Origin: Tepidanaerobacter acetatoxydans Re1 | Lineage (GTDB): Bacteria > Bacillota > Thermosediminibacteria > Thermosediminibacterales > Tepidanaerobacteraceae | Direction: 5' to 3' | DNA: 64,000 bases | Assembly (NCBI RefSeq): GCF_000328765.2 | Contig: NC_019954.2 | Span: forward strand, 2,028,516 to 2,092,515 | Part shown: positions 52,285-61,717 of the stretch, piece by piece | How positions within the stretch are numbered: position 1 is the first letter of the stretch | Layout of the letters: each line of letters starts with the position of its first letter | Notes under the pieces: generated by a model | Databases searched by the model: none | Told to the model about the DNA's origin: nothing | What the model saw: the letters and a program-made list of their open reading frames with translations, nothing else | Made by a program: the position numbers and the translations under genes

Positions 52285-52384
52285 ACATATGATATATGTA
52301 AGGCTCTTCAAGTTGCTTACCAATTGTGACAATTGGCACATTGCATGTGTTACAGCAGCACCAAGCAGAAGTTTATACTTGAAG
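52285..52384 (-). ncRNA. Candidate structured leader RNA upstream of nifJ
   Basis: Within the likely nifJ leader, nested complementary arms occur. CTTCAAGT/ACTTGAAG (52306-52313 with 52377-52384) encloses TGCTT/AAGCA (52314-52318 with 52363-52367). That pair encloses two adjacent hairpins with 3-base loops: CCAATTG/CAATTGG (52320-52336) and CACAT/ATGTG (52337-52349). A further dyad ACATAT/ATATGT lies at 52285-52299, just before the ribosome binding site. I recognise no known riboswitch. The dyads could instead be protein-binding sites. Confidence 0.45.
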
Positions 52385-52441
52385 ATTTTTGATTTGTTTT
52401 TCTCAGCAACTGTTTTGAGCCTCAGTGCACAAACAGGAATA

Positions 52442-52450
52442 ATTATATCA
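52442..52450 (-). promoter_or_regulatory. Extended -10 promoter of nifJ
   Basis: The minus strand carries TGATATAAT, an extended -10 box. No good -35 is spaced at 17, which extended -10 promoters tolerate. Transcription would start near 52435, giving a leader of about 180 bases. The remaining upstream stretch to 52618 holds a hairpin GCAGTAT/ATACTGC (52515-52550) and no gene. Confidence 0.5.
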
Positions 52451-52618
52451 TACTCTTTTTAATTTATCTACAAGGTTGAAATTGGGCGAGTATGATGCGA
52501 ACCCTCCGGGATGGGCAGTATGCAGAGTTTTTGTGTTTATTGTATACTGCATTTCACACATAATATTAAATTCTACATATGTTCCTTAAAATCCTTCCTT
52601 TTATATAATATAAACACA

Positions 52619-52666
52619 AGAAAAACGACAGGTTAATACATAATTTTTCATGTATTTCTACCTGTC
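52619..52666 (-). terminator. Terminator of the DegV gene
   Basis: Arms GACAGGT/ACCTGTC (52627-52633, 52660-52666) with an inner ATACAT/ATGTAT pair are followed on the minus strand by GTTTTTC. It lies about 38 bases after the DegV stop. Confidence 0.8.
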
Positions 52667-52704
52667 TTTGCACTTTTTTAATTTACGGCTTATATGCTTT
52701 ACTT

Positions 52705-53550
52705 TTATACATTTTGAAAAAACAATGCAACTGTTCCCGGGCCTGAATGAGAACCTATTACAGGACCTATCCAAGATATCATAATATCTTTTACTCCAAA
52801 TTCCTTTTTAACAGCTTCCTTAAGTTCCATAGCCAGCTCTTCATTATCTCCGTGGCTTATACCGATTAATTGATTTTCAGGATTTTTAGACCTTTGAGCC
52901 ATAATTTCTATCATTCGCTTGACTATATTCCGACGGCCTCTGACATTTTCTAATGGGTGGATCGCCCCATCAACAAAATGCAAAACAGGTTTTACATTAA
53001 GAAGACCTCCTACAAAGGCCTGAGTTGCAGAAATCCTTCCCCCGCGTTTAAGATATTCTAGAGAATCCACCGTAAATATATGCTCCATATGTAATGCATA
53101 ATGTTCTATCTCTTTGGCTATTTCTTGAGGCCCTTTCCCTTCTTTTGCCATCTGGGCGGCCTTTAGCACCACAAGCCCTAATCCTAAACTGGCACATTTA
53201 GTATCAATGATGATTACATCGTTGGTGTTCAGATTTTCCTTTGCAAGTAATGCTGACTCGTAACTGCTTGTAAGTTTTGAAGAAAGGCCTAAAACCAACG
53301 GCACCTTTTCTTGATTTATACACTCTTCAAAGCACCGCATATAGACTGGGACTGTTACTTGTGATGTTGTAGGTATGATTTCCCCTTTTCGAATAGAGTC
53401 GTAAAATTCTTTAAGTGTTAAATTTGAAATATCTGTACTAGGGTCATCTTTTAAGGACACGGGCATTGGCAAAACCTTTATGGGATACTCACTTATGGCT
53501 TCCTCCGGAAGATCGCAGGAGCTGTCAGTTACTATAACCACGTTTTCCAT
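52705..53550 (-). CDS. DegV-family fatty-acid-binding protein
   Basis: This 281-residue protein has the two-domain DegV/FakB fold: IVTDSSCDLP at the start, TTSQVTVPVY near 70, and the C-terminal GGRI region (EYLKRGGRISATQAFVG) and GSHSGPGTVA. Family members bind a fatty acid and present it to the kinase FakA; no FakA gene is nearby. GGAGG precedes MENVV; the longer frame upstream is not supported. It is a single-gene unit with its own terminator. Confidence 0.92.
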   Translation of the reverse strand: MENVVIVTDSSCDLPEEAISEYPIKVLPMPVSLKDDPSTDISNLTLKEFYDSIRKGEIIPTTSQVTVPVYMRCFEECINQEKVPLVLGLSSKLTSSYESALLAKENLNTNDVIIIDTKCASLGLGLVVLKAAQMAKEGKGPQEIAKEIEHYALHMEHIFTVDSLEYLKRGGRISATQAFVGGLLNVKPVLHFVDGAIHPLENVRGRRNIVKRMIEIMAQRSKNPENQLIGISHGDNEELAMELKEAVKKEFGVKDIMISWIGPVIGSHSGPGTVALFFQNV

Positions 53551-53710
53551 ATAATATTTACCTCCAGGTTGTTCCATATAATACCACACTTATTCTATCA
53601 TGTTAGTAATTCCTATGCAATAAGCTGTAAAAGATATGCTTTGTGGTTTATCCTTATTTTAATAAAATTAATTAAAGCTTAAAGTGTATCTTATATCTTA
53701 CTAAATCTAT

Positions 53711-53743
53711 TAAAAAAACCGAGCACTAAAACACTCGGTTTTC
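53711..53743 (-). terminator. Terminator of the nucleoside operon
   Basis: AAACCGAG/CTCGGTTT arms with a loop, followed on the minus strand by seven T, lie 12 bases after the punA stop. It ends the operon that begins beyond the right edge of the window. Confidence 0.9.
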
Positions 53744-53754
53744 TTGTTCTATAG

Positions 53755-54573
53755 CTATATTTCAGCTACCATATCGGCAATTATCTTAATAAAATCTTCC
53801 TTCACCCTTTGCGAAGTTTCTACTACTTCTTGGTGTGAAAGCTTATTCTTTGAGATACCCGCAGCCATATTTGTAATACACGATATTCCAAAAACCCTTA
53901 TGCCCATCTGGCGCGCAGCTATAACCTCAGGCACTGTTGACATGCCAACGGCATCAGCTCCGATAATAGAAAGCATTTTTATTTCTGCCGGGGTTTCATA
54001 GCTGGGACCTTTTAAAAATGCATATACGCCGTCCTTGTAAGGCACTTCATTTTTTATATATACTTCCTGAGCTTTAGCTATAAGCTTACGATCATAGGCA
54101 AAAGTCATATCAAAAAATCTAGGGCCGAATTCTGTGATTTCTTCGCCAATAGCGGGATTTTCCCCGGTAAAATTGATATGATCTCTTATAACCATAAGAT
54201 CGCCCGGCTCTAAAGAGGAATTTATCCCTCCGGAAGCATTTGTTACAAACAGTGTTTCGATTCCTAAAAGACCCATTACCCTAACGCCCAAAACCACCTT
54301 GGATATGGGGTACCCTTCATAAAAATGAAACCTGCCCTGCATTACCGCAACATCTTTTTCCATCAATTTTCCAAAAATAAGGTTTCCAGCATGCCCTTTT
54401 ACAGTCGATACGGGAAAGCCCGGAATATCTGAATAAGGTATGATAACACTATCCTGTACTTCGTTGACCAGTTCCCCTAAACCGCTGCCCAATATTATAC
54501 CAATTTTTGGCGGTGTATCTATCTTCTTTTTAATATATTCTACGGCTTGGAGCACCTCTTTCAAATAAGACAT
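53755..54573 (-). CDS. punA: Purine nucleoside phosphorylase
   Basis: This 272-residue trimeric-type PNP splits inosine, guanosine and their deoxy forms with phosphate. Motifs include IGIILGSGLGELV with the phosphate-binding Ser, MQGRFHFYEGYP, VTNASGGINSSLEPGDLMVIRDHIN, the purine-binding Glu in GPSYETPAEI and the MSTVPEVIAA segment. GGAGG precedes the ATG used; an ATG four codons earlier is possible. It is the last gene of the nucleoside operon, 163 bases after deoB. Confidence 0.96.
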   Translation of the reverse strand: MSYLKEVLQAVEYIKKKIDTPPKIGIILGSGLGELVNEVQDSVIIPYSDIPGFPVSTVKGHAGNLIFGKLMEKDVAVMQGRFHFYEGYPISKVVLGVRVMGLLGIETLFVTNASGGINSSLEPGDLMVIRDHINFTGENPAIGEEITEFGPRFFDMTFAYDRKLIAKAQEVYIKNEVPYKDGVYAFLKGPSYETPAEIKMLSIIGADAVGMSTVPEVIAARQMGIRVFGISCITNMAAGISKNKLSHQEVVETSQRVKEDFIKIIADMVAEI

Positions 54574-54729
54574 ATAAACCTCCATTCCGCTGCTATTGCT
54601 GGCAGCATAGATAGTAATGAAAGCAATTAATATTTCTGTAGATTAAATTAAATTTAAACTAAATCTTTAATTTATTACGATTTTTTGCTTGATTCTAGAT
54701 TATTTTTTTACAATATATTCCTCCGATTA

Positions 54730-54756
54730 TTATAAGTTATAAGTTATAAGTTATAA
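54730..54756. repeat. Heptamer tandem repeat at the deoB 3' end
   Basis: TTATAAG is repeated three times, with a fourth, partial unit ending TTATAA. The deoB stop codon lies inside the array, so the final residues of DeoB are encoded by repeat units. Confidence 0.8.
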
Positions 54757-55915
54757 CTCGTTTAAAACTAATGCCGTTTCTTAGCTTTTCACATCCTAGA
54801 AAATCTGCTACGGTTTGGCCTATGTCTGAAAAACAGGATAAAGTTTTAAGGTCTACATCCGGTTTGATTACATCACCGTAAACCAGTATAGGCACATACT
54901 CCCTGGAGTGATCAGTGCTCTTGGTAGTCGGGTCACATCCGTGGTCGGCAGTAATTATAAGCACATCGTCCTTTTTAAGTTTTGTGAGTATTTCAGGCAG
55001 GCGCTTGTCAAAATCCTCCAAAGCTCGGGCATACCCTATAGCATCATTTCTATGCCCATAAAGCATGTCATAATCTACCAAGTTTGTAAAGATTAGACCT
55101 TGCTCTAATTCATCCATAGCCATAAGGGTCTTATTTACACCATCCATATTTCCATTTGTATGGATTGCCTTAGTTATACCCTGTCCAGCAAATATATCCC
55201 ATATTTTACCAACTCCGACAACTTCCATGCCCGCGGCAACAACCTTATCAAGCAGGGTCTCATATGGAGGTTTTAGCGAAAAGTCGGCTCTGTTATATGT
55301 TCTTACGTAATTTCCTGATTCTCCTATAAACGGGCGTGCTATGACCCTAGCCACCGCATGTTCTCCCTGAAGTATTTCCCTGGCAATTTTACACATCTCA
55401 TAGAGCTTTTCCAATGGGATTACTTCTTCATGTGCAGCTATCTGAAAGACCGAATCGGCCGATGTATATACAATTGGGTTTTTGGTCTTCACGTGCTCAT
55501 CGCCAAGTTCTTGTATTATTTCTGTGCCCGATGCCGGCTTGTTGCCGAGAACCTTCGTGCCTGTTCTTTTTTCAAACTCATTAATTATTTCAGCAGGGAA
55601 GCCGTTCGGATATACGGGGAAGGGTCTGTCCAGCACTACCCCTGCCAGTTCCCAATGGCCCGTAGTAGTATCCTTTCCGGGGGACTTTTCTGCCGCTTTG
55701 CCATATGCACCCGCAGGTTGTTTAAGGGGTGGCACTCCCATAACATCGATAATATTGCCAATACCTAGTTTTTGCATGTTAGGCATATTAAGCCCACCCA
55801 CTGCTTTTGCCACATTACCTAAAGTATTGCTTCCTTCATCGCCGTATTTTGCCGCATCGGGCATTTCGCCGACACCTACACTGTCCAGCACTATTAAGAT
55901 AACTCTATTTATCAT
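54737..55915 (-). CDS. deoB: Phosphopentomutase
   Basis: This 392-residue, manganese-dependent alkaline-phosphatase-fold enzyme interconverts (deoxy)ribose 1- and 5-phosphate. It has [17 protein letters not shown] at the start, the catalytic Thr in [10 protein letters not shown], the [12 protein letters not shown] metal site and [17 protein letters not shown] lies about ten bases upstream of the ATG chosen. It follows pdp by 15 bases and processes the sugar phosphate released by the phosphorylases. Confidence 0.97.
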   Translation of the reverse strand: MINRVILIVLDSVGVGEMPDAAKYGDEGSNTLGNVAKAVGGLNMPNMQKLGIGNIIDVMGVPPLKQPAGAYGKAAEKSPGKDTTTGHWELAGVVLDRPFPVYPNGFPAEIINEFEKRTGTKVLGNKPASGTEIIQELGDEHVKTKNPIVYTSADSVFQIAAHEEVIPLEKLYEMCKIAREILQGEHAVARVIARPFIGESGNYVRTYNRADFSLKPPYETLLDKVVAAGMEVVGVGKIWDIFAGQGITKAIHTNGNMDGVNKTLMAMDELEQGLIFTNLVDYDMLYGHRNDAIGYARALEDFDKRLPEILTKLKKDDVLIITADHGCDPTTKSTDHSREYVPILVYGDVIKPDVDLKTLSCFSDIGQTVADFLGCEKLRNGISFKRVITYNL

Positions 55916-55930
55916 AATGACCATCCCTTT

Positions 55931-57259
55931 TTAAAACTTTAAAACTTCATCCTTTGTAATTTTTGCCCAAATAACCTTTCTTTTTTCTATAGAGTCCAAG
56001 GTAAATTCAAAAGCTTTTCGTGTTTCATCGACAGCCCAGCTAAGTTTTGCTTCGTCATTAGCTAAAATTTTTGCAAAAACTTCACCTTTTTTTACTTTAT
56101 CCCCTACTTTTTTATATATCCAGATGCCCACTGCAGGATCTATAATATCATCCTTTTTCTGTCTGCCGGCACCAAGTTTCATGGCAGTAAGGCCTAAACG
56201 CGCAGCATCAATCTTGTTTACATAGCCATCTTCTGCCGCAGCAACTTCTGATTGATACTTAGCCTTTGGCAGCAGTGAGTAATCTTGTATTACTCTAGAA
56301 TCTCCTCCTTGGTTGCCTATGATTTCTTTAAATTTAGCCAGTGCTTTTCCTGTTTCAATACTATCTTTTAATTTTTGAACAGCTTTTGTTTTGTCACTTT
56401 CAATTTTTGCCAATAACATCATCTCTGAAGCAAATTCAAGGCAAAGCTCAAGAAGGTCTTCATGGCCTTTTCCCTTTAACACTTCTATCGCCTCTACAAC
56501 CTCTATGGCGTTGCCGATTGCAAGACCTAAGGGCTGCTCCATATCTGTAATATATGCTACGGTTTCCCTGCCCGCAAGTTCCCCTATCTTCACCATTAAT
56601 TGCCCAAGCTCTTGAGCATCTTCAAAGGTCTTCATAAAAGCACCATTACCAAACTTCACATCTAAAATTATTTTATCGGCACCACCGGCAATCTTTTTGC
56701 TCATTATAGAGCTTGCTATAAGCGGTATGGAATCCACTGTTGCCGTTACATCCCTTAAAGCATATAACATTTTGTCTGCCGGAACAAGGTTCTTCGACTG
56801 GCCTGTTATCGCAGCACCAATAGTGTTTACGGAATCTATAAAAGTTTTGGTATCAAGTTCGCAGCAAAAGCCCGGAATGGATTCCAGTTTGTCGACTGTT
56901 CCTCCGGTGTGTCCAAGGCCTCGCCCCGACATCTTGGCAACCTTTATACCCACAGACGATGCAAGTGGCAGCAAAACCAGTGTTGTAGTATCTGCAATAC
57001 CTCCGGTGGAATGTTTGTCAACCTTGATGCCATCGATAGAAGATAAATCTACCATCTCACCGGAATGAGCCATAGCCATGGTTAAATCAGTTGTTTCTTC
57101 TTCATCCATGCCCTTAAAATAAATTGCCATGAGTAAAGCTGAAATCTGATAATCCGGAATGCTTCCACCTACATAACCATCAATAATAAACTGTATCTCA
57201 TCTTTAGAAAGCTTTAATCCTCGCTTTTTCTTTTCTATAATGTCGGGAACAAAGAACAT
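55931..57259 (-). CDS. pdp: Pyrimidine-nucleoside phosphorylase
   Basis: This 442-residue enzyme phosphorolyses uridine, thymidine and deoxyuridine. It has the family signature at SGRGLGHTGGTVDKLE (near 112), the phosphate-binding KHSTGG (near 80) and the C-terminal PYNP domain with AEDGYVNKIDA. It acts downstream of cytidine deaminase in the same operon. Confidence 0.97.
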   Translation of the reverse strand: MFFVPDIIEKKKRGLKLSKDEIQFIIDGYVGGSIPDYQISALLMAIYFKGMDEEETTDLTMAMAHSGEMVDLSSIDGIKVDKHSTGGIADTTTLVLLPLASSVGIKVAKMSGRGLGHTGGTVDKLESIPGFCCELDTKTFIDSVNTIGAAITGQSKNLVPADKMLYALRDVTATVDSIPLIASSIMSKKIAGGADKIILDVKFGNGAFMKTFEDAQELGQLMVKIGELAGRETVAYITDMEQPLGLAIGNAIEVVEAIEVLKGKGHEDLLELCLEFASEMMLLAKIESDKTKAVQKLKDSIETGKALAKFKEIIGNQGGDSRVIQDYSLLPKAKYQSEVAAAEDGYVNKIDAARLGLTAMKLGAGRQKKDDIIDPAVGIWIYKKVGDKVKKGEVFAKILANDEAKLSWAVDETRKAFEFTLDSIEKRKVIWAKITKDEVLKF

Positions 57260-57308
57260 ATAACCACCTACCTTTTATAGCAATATAGCAGCTAAAATCC
57301 GACTTAAA

Positions 57309-57701
57309 CTACAGCTTAAATCCATATGGCAGTAACTCCTCTGCTGTCATTCTTTTAATTTTGGAGCCATCTTTGTTGGTAAGATACACGATAGCTTTGG
57401 GAGCAAGTTCAGATATAACCTGCCTACAGGCTCCGCAGGGAGAAACCGGTTCATCTACATTTGCAGCAACCGCTAAAGCCACAATATCTTTTTTTCCCTC
57501 TGAATAAGCTTTAAAAAGTGCAACTCTTTCAGCGCATATAGTAAGTCCATATGATGCATTTTCAATATTGCACCCCAAAACTTCTTCTCCATCGGCGGTA
57601 ACCGCACAAGCCCCCACCGGAAACTTAGAATAAGGGACATAAGCATTTTTCATAGCAGATAAAGCCTTCCTCACAAGCTCTTTCTCATCTAACGGTATCA
57701 T
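57309..57701 (-). CDS. cdd: Cytidine deaminase
   Basis: This 130-residue zinc enzyme converts cytidine and deoxycytidine to uridine forms. The Cys and catalytic Glu are in TICAERVALF and the two further zinc Cys in PCGACRQ; VGACA and CNIENASYG bind the nucleoside. GAGGTG precedes the second Met. It lies 50 bases upstream of pdp, so cytidine can enter the pyrimidine route. Confidence 0.97.
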   Translation of the reverse strand: MIPLDEKELVRKALSAMKNAYVPYSKFPVGACAVTADGEEVLGCNIENASYGLTICAERVALFKAYSEGKKDIVALAVAANVDEPVSPCGACRQVISELAPKAIVYLTNKDGSKIKRMTAEELLPYGFKL

Positions 57702-57723
57702 AAACATTCACCTCTAAATGTTG

Positions 57724-58443
57724 TTAAATTCGCTTCCTGACAATATAAAACCGAAACTTCTCAGGCGAAAAATAATTTGACGAGTAAAATATTGGATTGT
57801 CTTTATCGTCATAGTGGAGTTGTTCCAAGAGCAAAGCCACATTTGACTTTGATTTCATCTTTAGCTTTTTATAGACATCGGCTGCCTGTGCCTTTACAGG
57901 TATTATATCCGATACGGCATATGATATATAAATACCTAAATCTTTATGCAGATACTTAAATAGAGATTCCTCTTTAAACTCAAAATTTTTATGCACGTAT
58001 TTTTCCGGAATCCTATCAATACAGAATAAAACCGGTTCTCCGTCAGCAGTTCTTACTCTCTCAATGCGGTATATCTTTTCATTTGGCAAAAGATTTAATA
58101 TGGTTGCCTCGCGCTCACCCGGCTGTGTTAGCGATACCTCTATATCCTTTGTGCCTGGCTTCATACCCTGTTTTTCGATGAGTTTTGTTATACTTATCAA
58201 CTCTTCCATACCGCTTTTTATGATAGGAGATTTGGCAATAAAGGTTCCAATGCCATGATATCGGTTTATCACGCCTTCATCTTCCAATATCCTAAAGGCT
58301 TCTCTTAGTGTAGCTCTGCTGACATTTAGCCGTTTAGCCATTTCGATTTCCGAAGGCAATTTTTCGCCTTGCAAGAGCTCACCTGTTCGTATCATCTCTT
58401 TTATTTTTTTTACAACTATTTCGTACCTAGGTGCAAAAGCCAT
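57724..58443 (-). CDS. GntR-family regulator, HutC/UTRA subgroup
   Basis: This 239-residue protein has a winged helix-turn-helix in residues 1-70 (GEKLPSEIEMAKRLNVSRATLREAFRILEDEG) and a UTRA ligand domain (about 90-235; RIERVRTADGEPVLFCIDRIP). It differs in subgroup from the FCD-type regulator of the TRAP operon. Being inside the nucleoside operon it probably senses a nucleoside or sugar phosphate and controls this operon. The operon promoter lies beyond the window, so its operator cannot be inspected. Confidence 0.93.
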   Translation of the reverse strand: MAFAPRYEIVVKKIKEMIRTGELLQGEKLPSEIEMAKRLNVSRATLREAFRILEDEGVINRYHGIGTFIAKSPIIKSGMEELISITKLIEKQGMKPGTKDIEVSLTQPGEREATILNLLPNEKIYRIERVRTADGEPVLFCIDRIPEKYVHKNFEFKEESLFKYLHKDLGIYISYAVSDIIPVKAQAADVYKKLKMKSKSNVALLLEQLHYDDKDNPIFYSSNYFSPEKFRFYIVRKRI

Positions 58444-58465
58444 ATACGCACTTCCTTATAAAACA

Positions 58466-59668
58466 CTAATAAATTATTTCCATGTAATCCATAAATCCTC
58501 TAAATAGCGTTTCAATTTTGCCAGGTACTATAATCAGATGGTTACCCAGCGGATTTTTCAGTAAGGAATCTAATCCATATTCCATCTGAACTTTTATTTG
58601 AGTCCTGCACCTATGCTCATCATAAGTATTGCTTACGATTGCACCCTCGGCAATATAAAGCTTATCTAGAGCCCTACCGCCAAGTTTAACTACGGTTACA
58701 GGCTGCTCGGCAAACTTGCCTGCCACTGCTACTCCGATGCCTGACTCAAAATGGGTTTTTAAAGAATACTCTTCTACAATACTAGTGGGAACGGTACAAT
58801 GTGCCAATAAAATAGTATTTGCCTTCTTATCTATTTTAGAAGGGTTTGCCATAAATGAACGCTTACCTGTAAGGATATATACTAACAACATCGTAAATAG
58901 TGAAGGCATATCTCCTTCACAGCCGGCAATAATTCCCTCATCATTTAAACGAGCAAGCGGCAGGCATCCTGTATTTTTAAGAGGGTCTAAAAGGTCAAAG
59001 CATTTTAAGGTTAAAGCTGTTATGTTTTTTTCTTGTACAAGCTTCTTTAAACCGCGATAAATCCTGTCTGCTGCTTGCACATCTGTCTCTTGGATTCCAA
59101 TTGCTGCAGCAGCTTTGCTAAAATAGTCATCTTGGCTTGCAATTTCGATTTCACTGATTGATTTTAATAAGTCTTCCATTGGTATATACACAAAGTTAGA
59201 ACCCCATATTTCGGAAACTTTATGAAAATCCACATGGCTTGCTATAAGCCAATCAGACGGCCCGCCAATGCTGGCTATCCTAGCATCTTTTATCTTTTTT
59301 GCCGCTTCTTGTAAAAAATAAAGTTTTTCTATTTCCTGTTTTATTTCATCAAATCCGCCATGTAAAATATATGCTTTCTCTTGCTGTTTGCGAACATATG
59401 CCATTATTTCTAAAGCTGCAGGCAATGAGTTGTTTATATCTTCAGCCAATAGAATTATTGGTTTTTTGAGCCACGGATATATTTCTTTGAATTTTCCTTC
59501 CACACCGCCGGTCATAACCCAAACTACCGTAATTCCATCCGAATTTTCCTGCGAGTTATAGTTCACGTCAAAATTGTCTTCCAAAAAGTTCATAGAGGGT
59601 CTTAAACTGTTTATAACATTTTCTTCACCATGAAGTGGTGACATAAGCTGTATTACATTAATATTCAT
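58466..59668 (-). CDS. L-fucose/L-arabinose isomerase-family protein (COG2407-like)
   Basis: This 400-residue protein has the two Rossmann-like N-terminal domains of sugar ketol isomerases (VVWVMTGGVEGKFKEI, ARIASIGGPSDW) and the isomerase C-terminal domain. Likely metal ligands are the acidic residues in GCEGDMPSL and the His in GNHLIIVPG. The family converts aldoses to ketoses, but many members have no known substrate. It lies between the Nup transporter and the HutC-type regulator, an odd place for a hexose isomerase. A role on the sugar part of a nucleoside is a guess. GGAG precedes the start. Confidence 0.8.
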   Translation of the reverse strand: MNINVIQLMSPLHGEENVINSLRPSMNFLEDNFDVNYNSQENSDGITVVWVMTGGVEGKFKEIYPWLKKPIILLAEDINNSLPAALEIMAYVRKQQEKAYILHGGFDEIKQEIEKLYFLQEAAKKIKDARIASIGGPSDWLIASHVDFHKVSEIWGSNFVYIPMEDLLKSISEIEIASQDDYFSKAAAAIGIQETDVQAADRIYRGLKKLVQEKNITALTLKCFDLLDPLKNTGCLPLARLNDEGIIAGCEGDMPSLFTMLLVYILTGKRSFMANPSKIDKKANTILLAHCTVPTSIVEEYSLKTHFESGIGVAVAGKFAEQPVTVVKLGGRALDKLYIAEGAIVSNTYDEHRCRTQIKVQMEYGLDSLLKNPLGNHLIIVPGKIETLFRGFMDYMEIIY

Positions 59669-59683
59669 GTTTCATCAATCTCC

Positions 59684-60598
59684 TTATCCATTACTGCGAT
59701 TATAAGCTTCACCGCTAGCCGCAGGAGGCGTAGCTTTCTTTACTATACCGGTTAAAACTGCTAATGTCAGCAGATATGGAATCATTTTTATAAACTGATA
59801 TGGTATAATACTGCCTTCACCGGCTCTTAAGCTTAAGGCCTCCGCAAAGCCGAACAGCAGTGATGCCCATAATGTGCCTGTTGGTGTCCAGTTTCCAAAT
59901 ATCATGGCAGCCATGGCAATATACCCTTTACCCTGTGTCATACCTTCAACATACATGCCCGTATGCTCCATTGTAAGATATGCTCCCGCTATCCCTGCAA
60001 GCATACCGCTTATAATAACACCGGCATACCTCATGGCAAATACATTTATCCCTAGGGTATCGGCAGCCAAAGGGTTCTCCCCTACTGCGCGCAATCGCAA
60101 ACCAAATACCGTATTATCGATGATGTATTTTGAAATCGGCACTAAAATCAATGCTGTTATTACAATTGGTGAAATATCCGTGAATAACAGTTTTAAAAAA
60201 GGTATATCTGACAGTATAGGAACGTCTATCGGTTTAAATCCCGATACGTGGTGGGATGTAGTGGCTTTACCGAAAATTACCAGACTCAAAAACCTAGAAG
60301 CACCATATGCCAAAATATTTAATGCCACACCACTTACAACCTGATTGACGCCAAAAGTTACCGTCGTCACTGAGTGTATGAGCGCAAGAAACGCACCTGC
60401 CAGCATAGCAAAAAGTATCCCCACAAAAGGGCCATAAAAGTAAGCCCCGACGCTGGCCCAAAATGAACCTACAATCATCATACCTTCAAGGCCAATATTA
60501 ACAACACCTGCTCTTTCGGTATAGACGGCACCAATAGCCGTAAGTAATATGGGCACGGCCATCCTAAGACTTGATGCTAAAAGTTCTGCTGTAAGCAT
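59684..60598 (-). CDS. nupQ: Nucleoside ABC transporter permease (NupQ-like)
   Basis: This 304-residue membrane protein is of the RbsC/BmpC type with about eight to nine helices and the conserved GLEGMMIVGSF and GINVFAMRYAGVIISGMLAGIAGAY segments. It pairs with the larger permease encoded upstream. The two genes touch without overlap, which suggests equal expression. Confidence 0.93.
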   Translation of the reverse strand: MLTAELLASSLRMAVPILLTAIGAVYTERAGVVNIGLEGMMIVGSFWASVGAYFYGPFVGILFAMLAGAFLALIHSVTTVTFGVNQVVSGVALNILAYGASRFLSLVIFGKATTSHHVSGFKPIDVPILSDIPFLKLLFTDISPIVITALILVPISKYIIDNTVFGLRLRAVGENPLAADTLGINVFAMRYAGVIISGMLAGIAGAYLTMEHTGMYVEGMTQGKGYIAMAAMIFGNWTPTGTLWASLLFGFAEALSLRAGEGSIIPYQFIKMIPYLLTLAVLTGIVKKATPPAASGEAYNRSNG

Positions 60599-61717
60599 TT
60601 ATGCCGCCTCCTTCTTTTCCAAGCGTTTTACATAGTCATTAATAATTTTAGTTATAACAACAATGAATATAATCATAAGTGATTGCAGAATTACAATGGT
60701 ATCCATAGGCACCTTTAAGAGAGCCTGTATTCCTTCTGAACCGCGTTTTAAAAACCCGAAAAGCATCGCTGATGCTATAATCCCAAAGGGATTATTTTGA
60801 GCTATCAAGGCTACTGCTATACCATCAAATCCATATCCTTGGGGAAAATCCATGTCCATATATTTAAAATATCCTAAAAGGTCGGATAGTCCAACTAAAC
60901 CCGCAACAGCTCCACTTAGTAAAAAGCCTTTTAAATAAACTATGTCCGGCTTTATGCCGGCGATTTTAGAAGCTTCGGGATTATGGCCGACAGCTCGAAG
61001 TTCATAGCCAAACGGAGTATATAGAACTAAGTAATATATCCCAATAGCCAGCAGGATACCTATAGGAAAGAACCAGTTAAGATATACATGTTTTGGCAAT
61101 TCCACACCAAAAAGAGCAAAAAATCCATGCATCTTTGGGATAAGAGCACTTTCTGCAAGCTTAGGAGTTCTTACCAGCACGCTGCCTAAACCTTCTATCA
61201 ATGACTGATGTTTATCTCTAAAAACATCAGCAATGAGATAATGTATCAGTGAATAGGCCACATAGTTGAGCATTATTGTGCTTATTACTTCGTGAACACC
61301 CCGCTTTACTTTAAGAAAAATAGGGATAAAAGACCACAGCATACCTCCGACCATACCTGCCGCTATGACCAATGGCAGATGAATTATAGCAGGAAGCCCT
61401 TTTAGAGAAAAACCTACCAGTGCGGCTAAAAAAGTTCCTATTAAGTATTGCCCCTCAATACCTATATTGAAAAGCCCCATTTTAAACCCTATAGACACAG
61501 CCAGGGCGGAAAATATCAAGGGTGTTGCATTAAAAAAAATAATCGCTATACTGTCAAGACGGCTAAAACTAAACTTAAACATAGTATAAAACACTTGAAG
61601 TGGATTTTTATCAATAGCTAAAATAATCAGTGAGCTGATAAGTGCTGCTAAAATCATAGCTATGACTGGTGCAGCTATCTTTAGCGCTAATATTTTATAG
61701 TTATAATCCTTTTTCAT
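60599..61717 (-). CDS. nupP: Nucleoside ABC transporter permease (NupP-like)
   Basis: This 372-residue membrane protein of the same superfamily has GLFNIGIEGQYLIGTF near 85, a VISTIMLNYVAY segment and the coupling stretch GYELRAVGHNPEASKIAGI. It overlaps the ATPase gene by four bases (ATGA), so translation is coupled. It forms the second half of the membrane pore. Confidence 0.93.
   Translation of the reverse strand: MKKDYNYKILALKIAAPVIAMILAALISSLIILAIDKNPLQVFYTMFKFSFSRLDSIAIIFFNATPLIFSALAVSIGFKMGLFNIGIEGQYLIGTFLAALVGFSLKGLPAIIHLPLVIAAGMVGGMLWSFIPIFLKVKRGVHEVISTIMLNYVAYSLIHYLIADVFRDKHQSLIEGLGSVLVRTPKLAESALIPKMHGFFALFGVELPKHVYLNWFFPIGILLAIGIYYLVLYTPFGYELRAVGHNPEASKIAGIKPDIVYLKGFLLSGAVAGLVGLSDLLGYFKYMDMDFPQGYGFDGIAVALIAQNNPFGIIASAMLFGFLKRGSEGIQALLKVPMDTIVILQSLMIIFIVVITKIINDYVKRLEKKEAA

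Noticed and set aside
52320-52336. Canonical Rex operator upstream of nifJ
   Set aside because: Only one TTGTGA half-site is present and the two halves overlap instead of being spaced by four or more bases.
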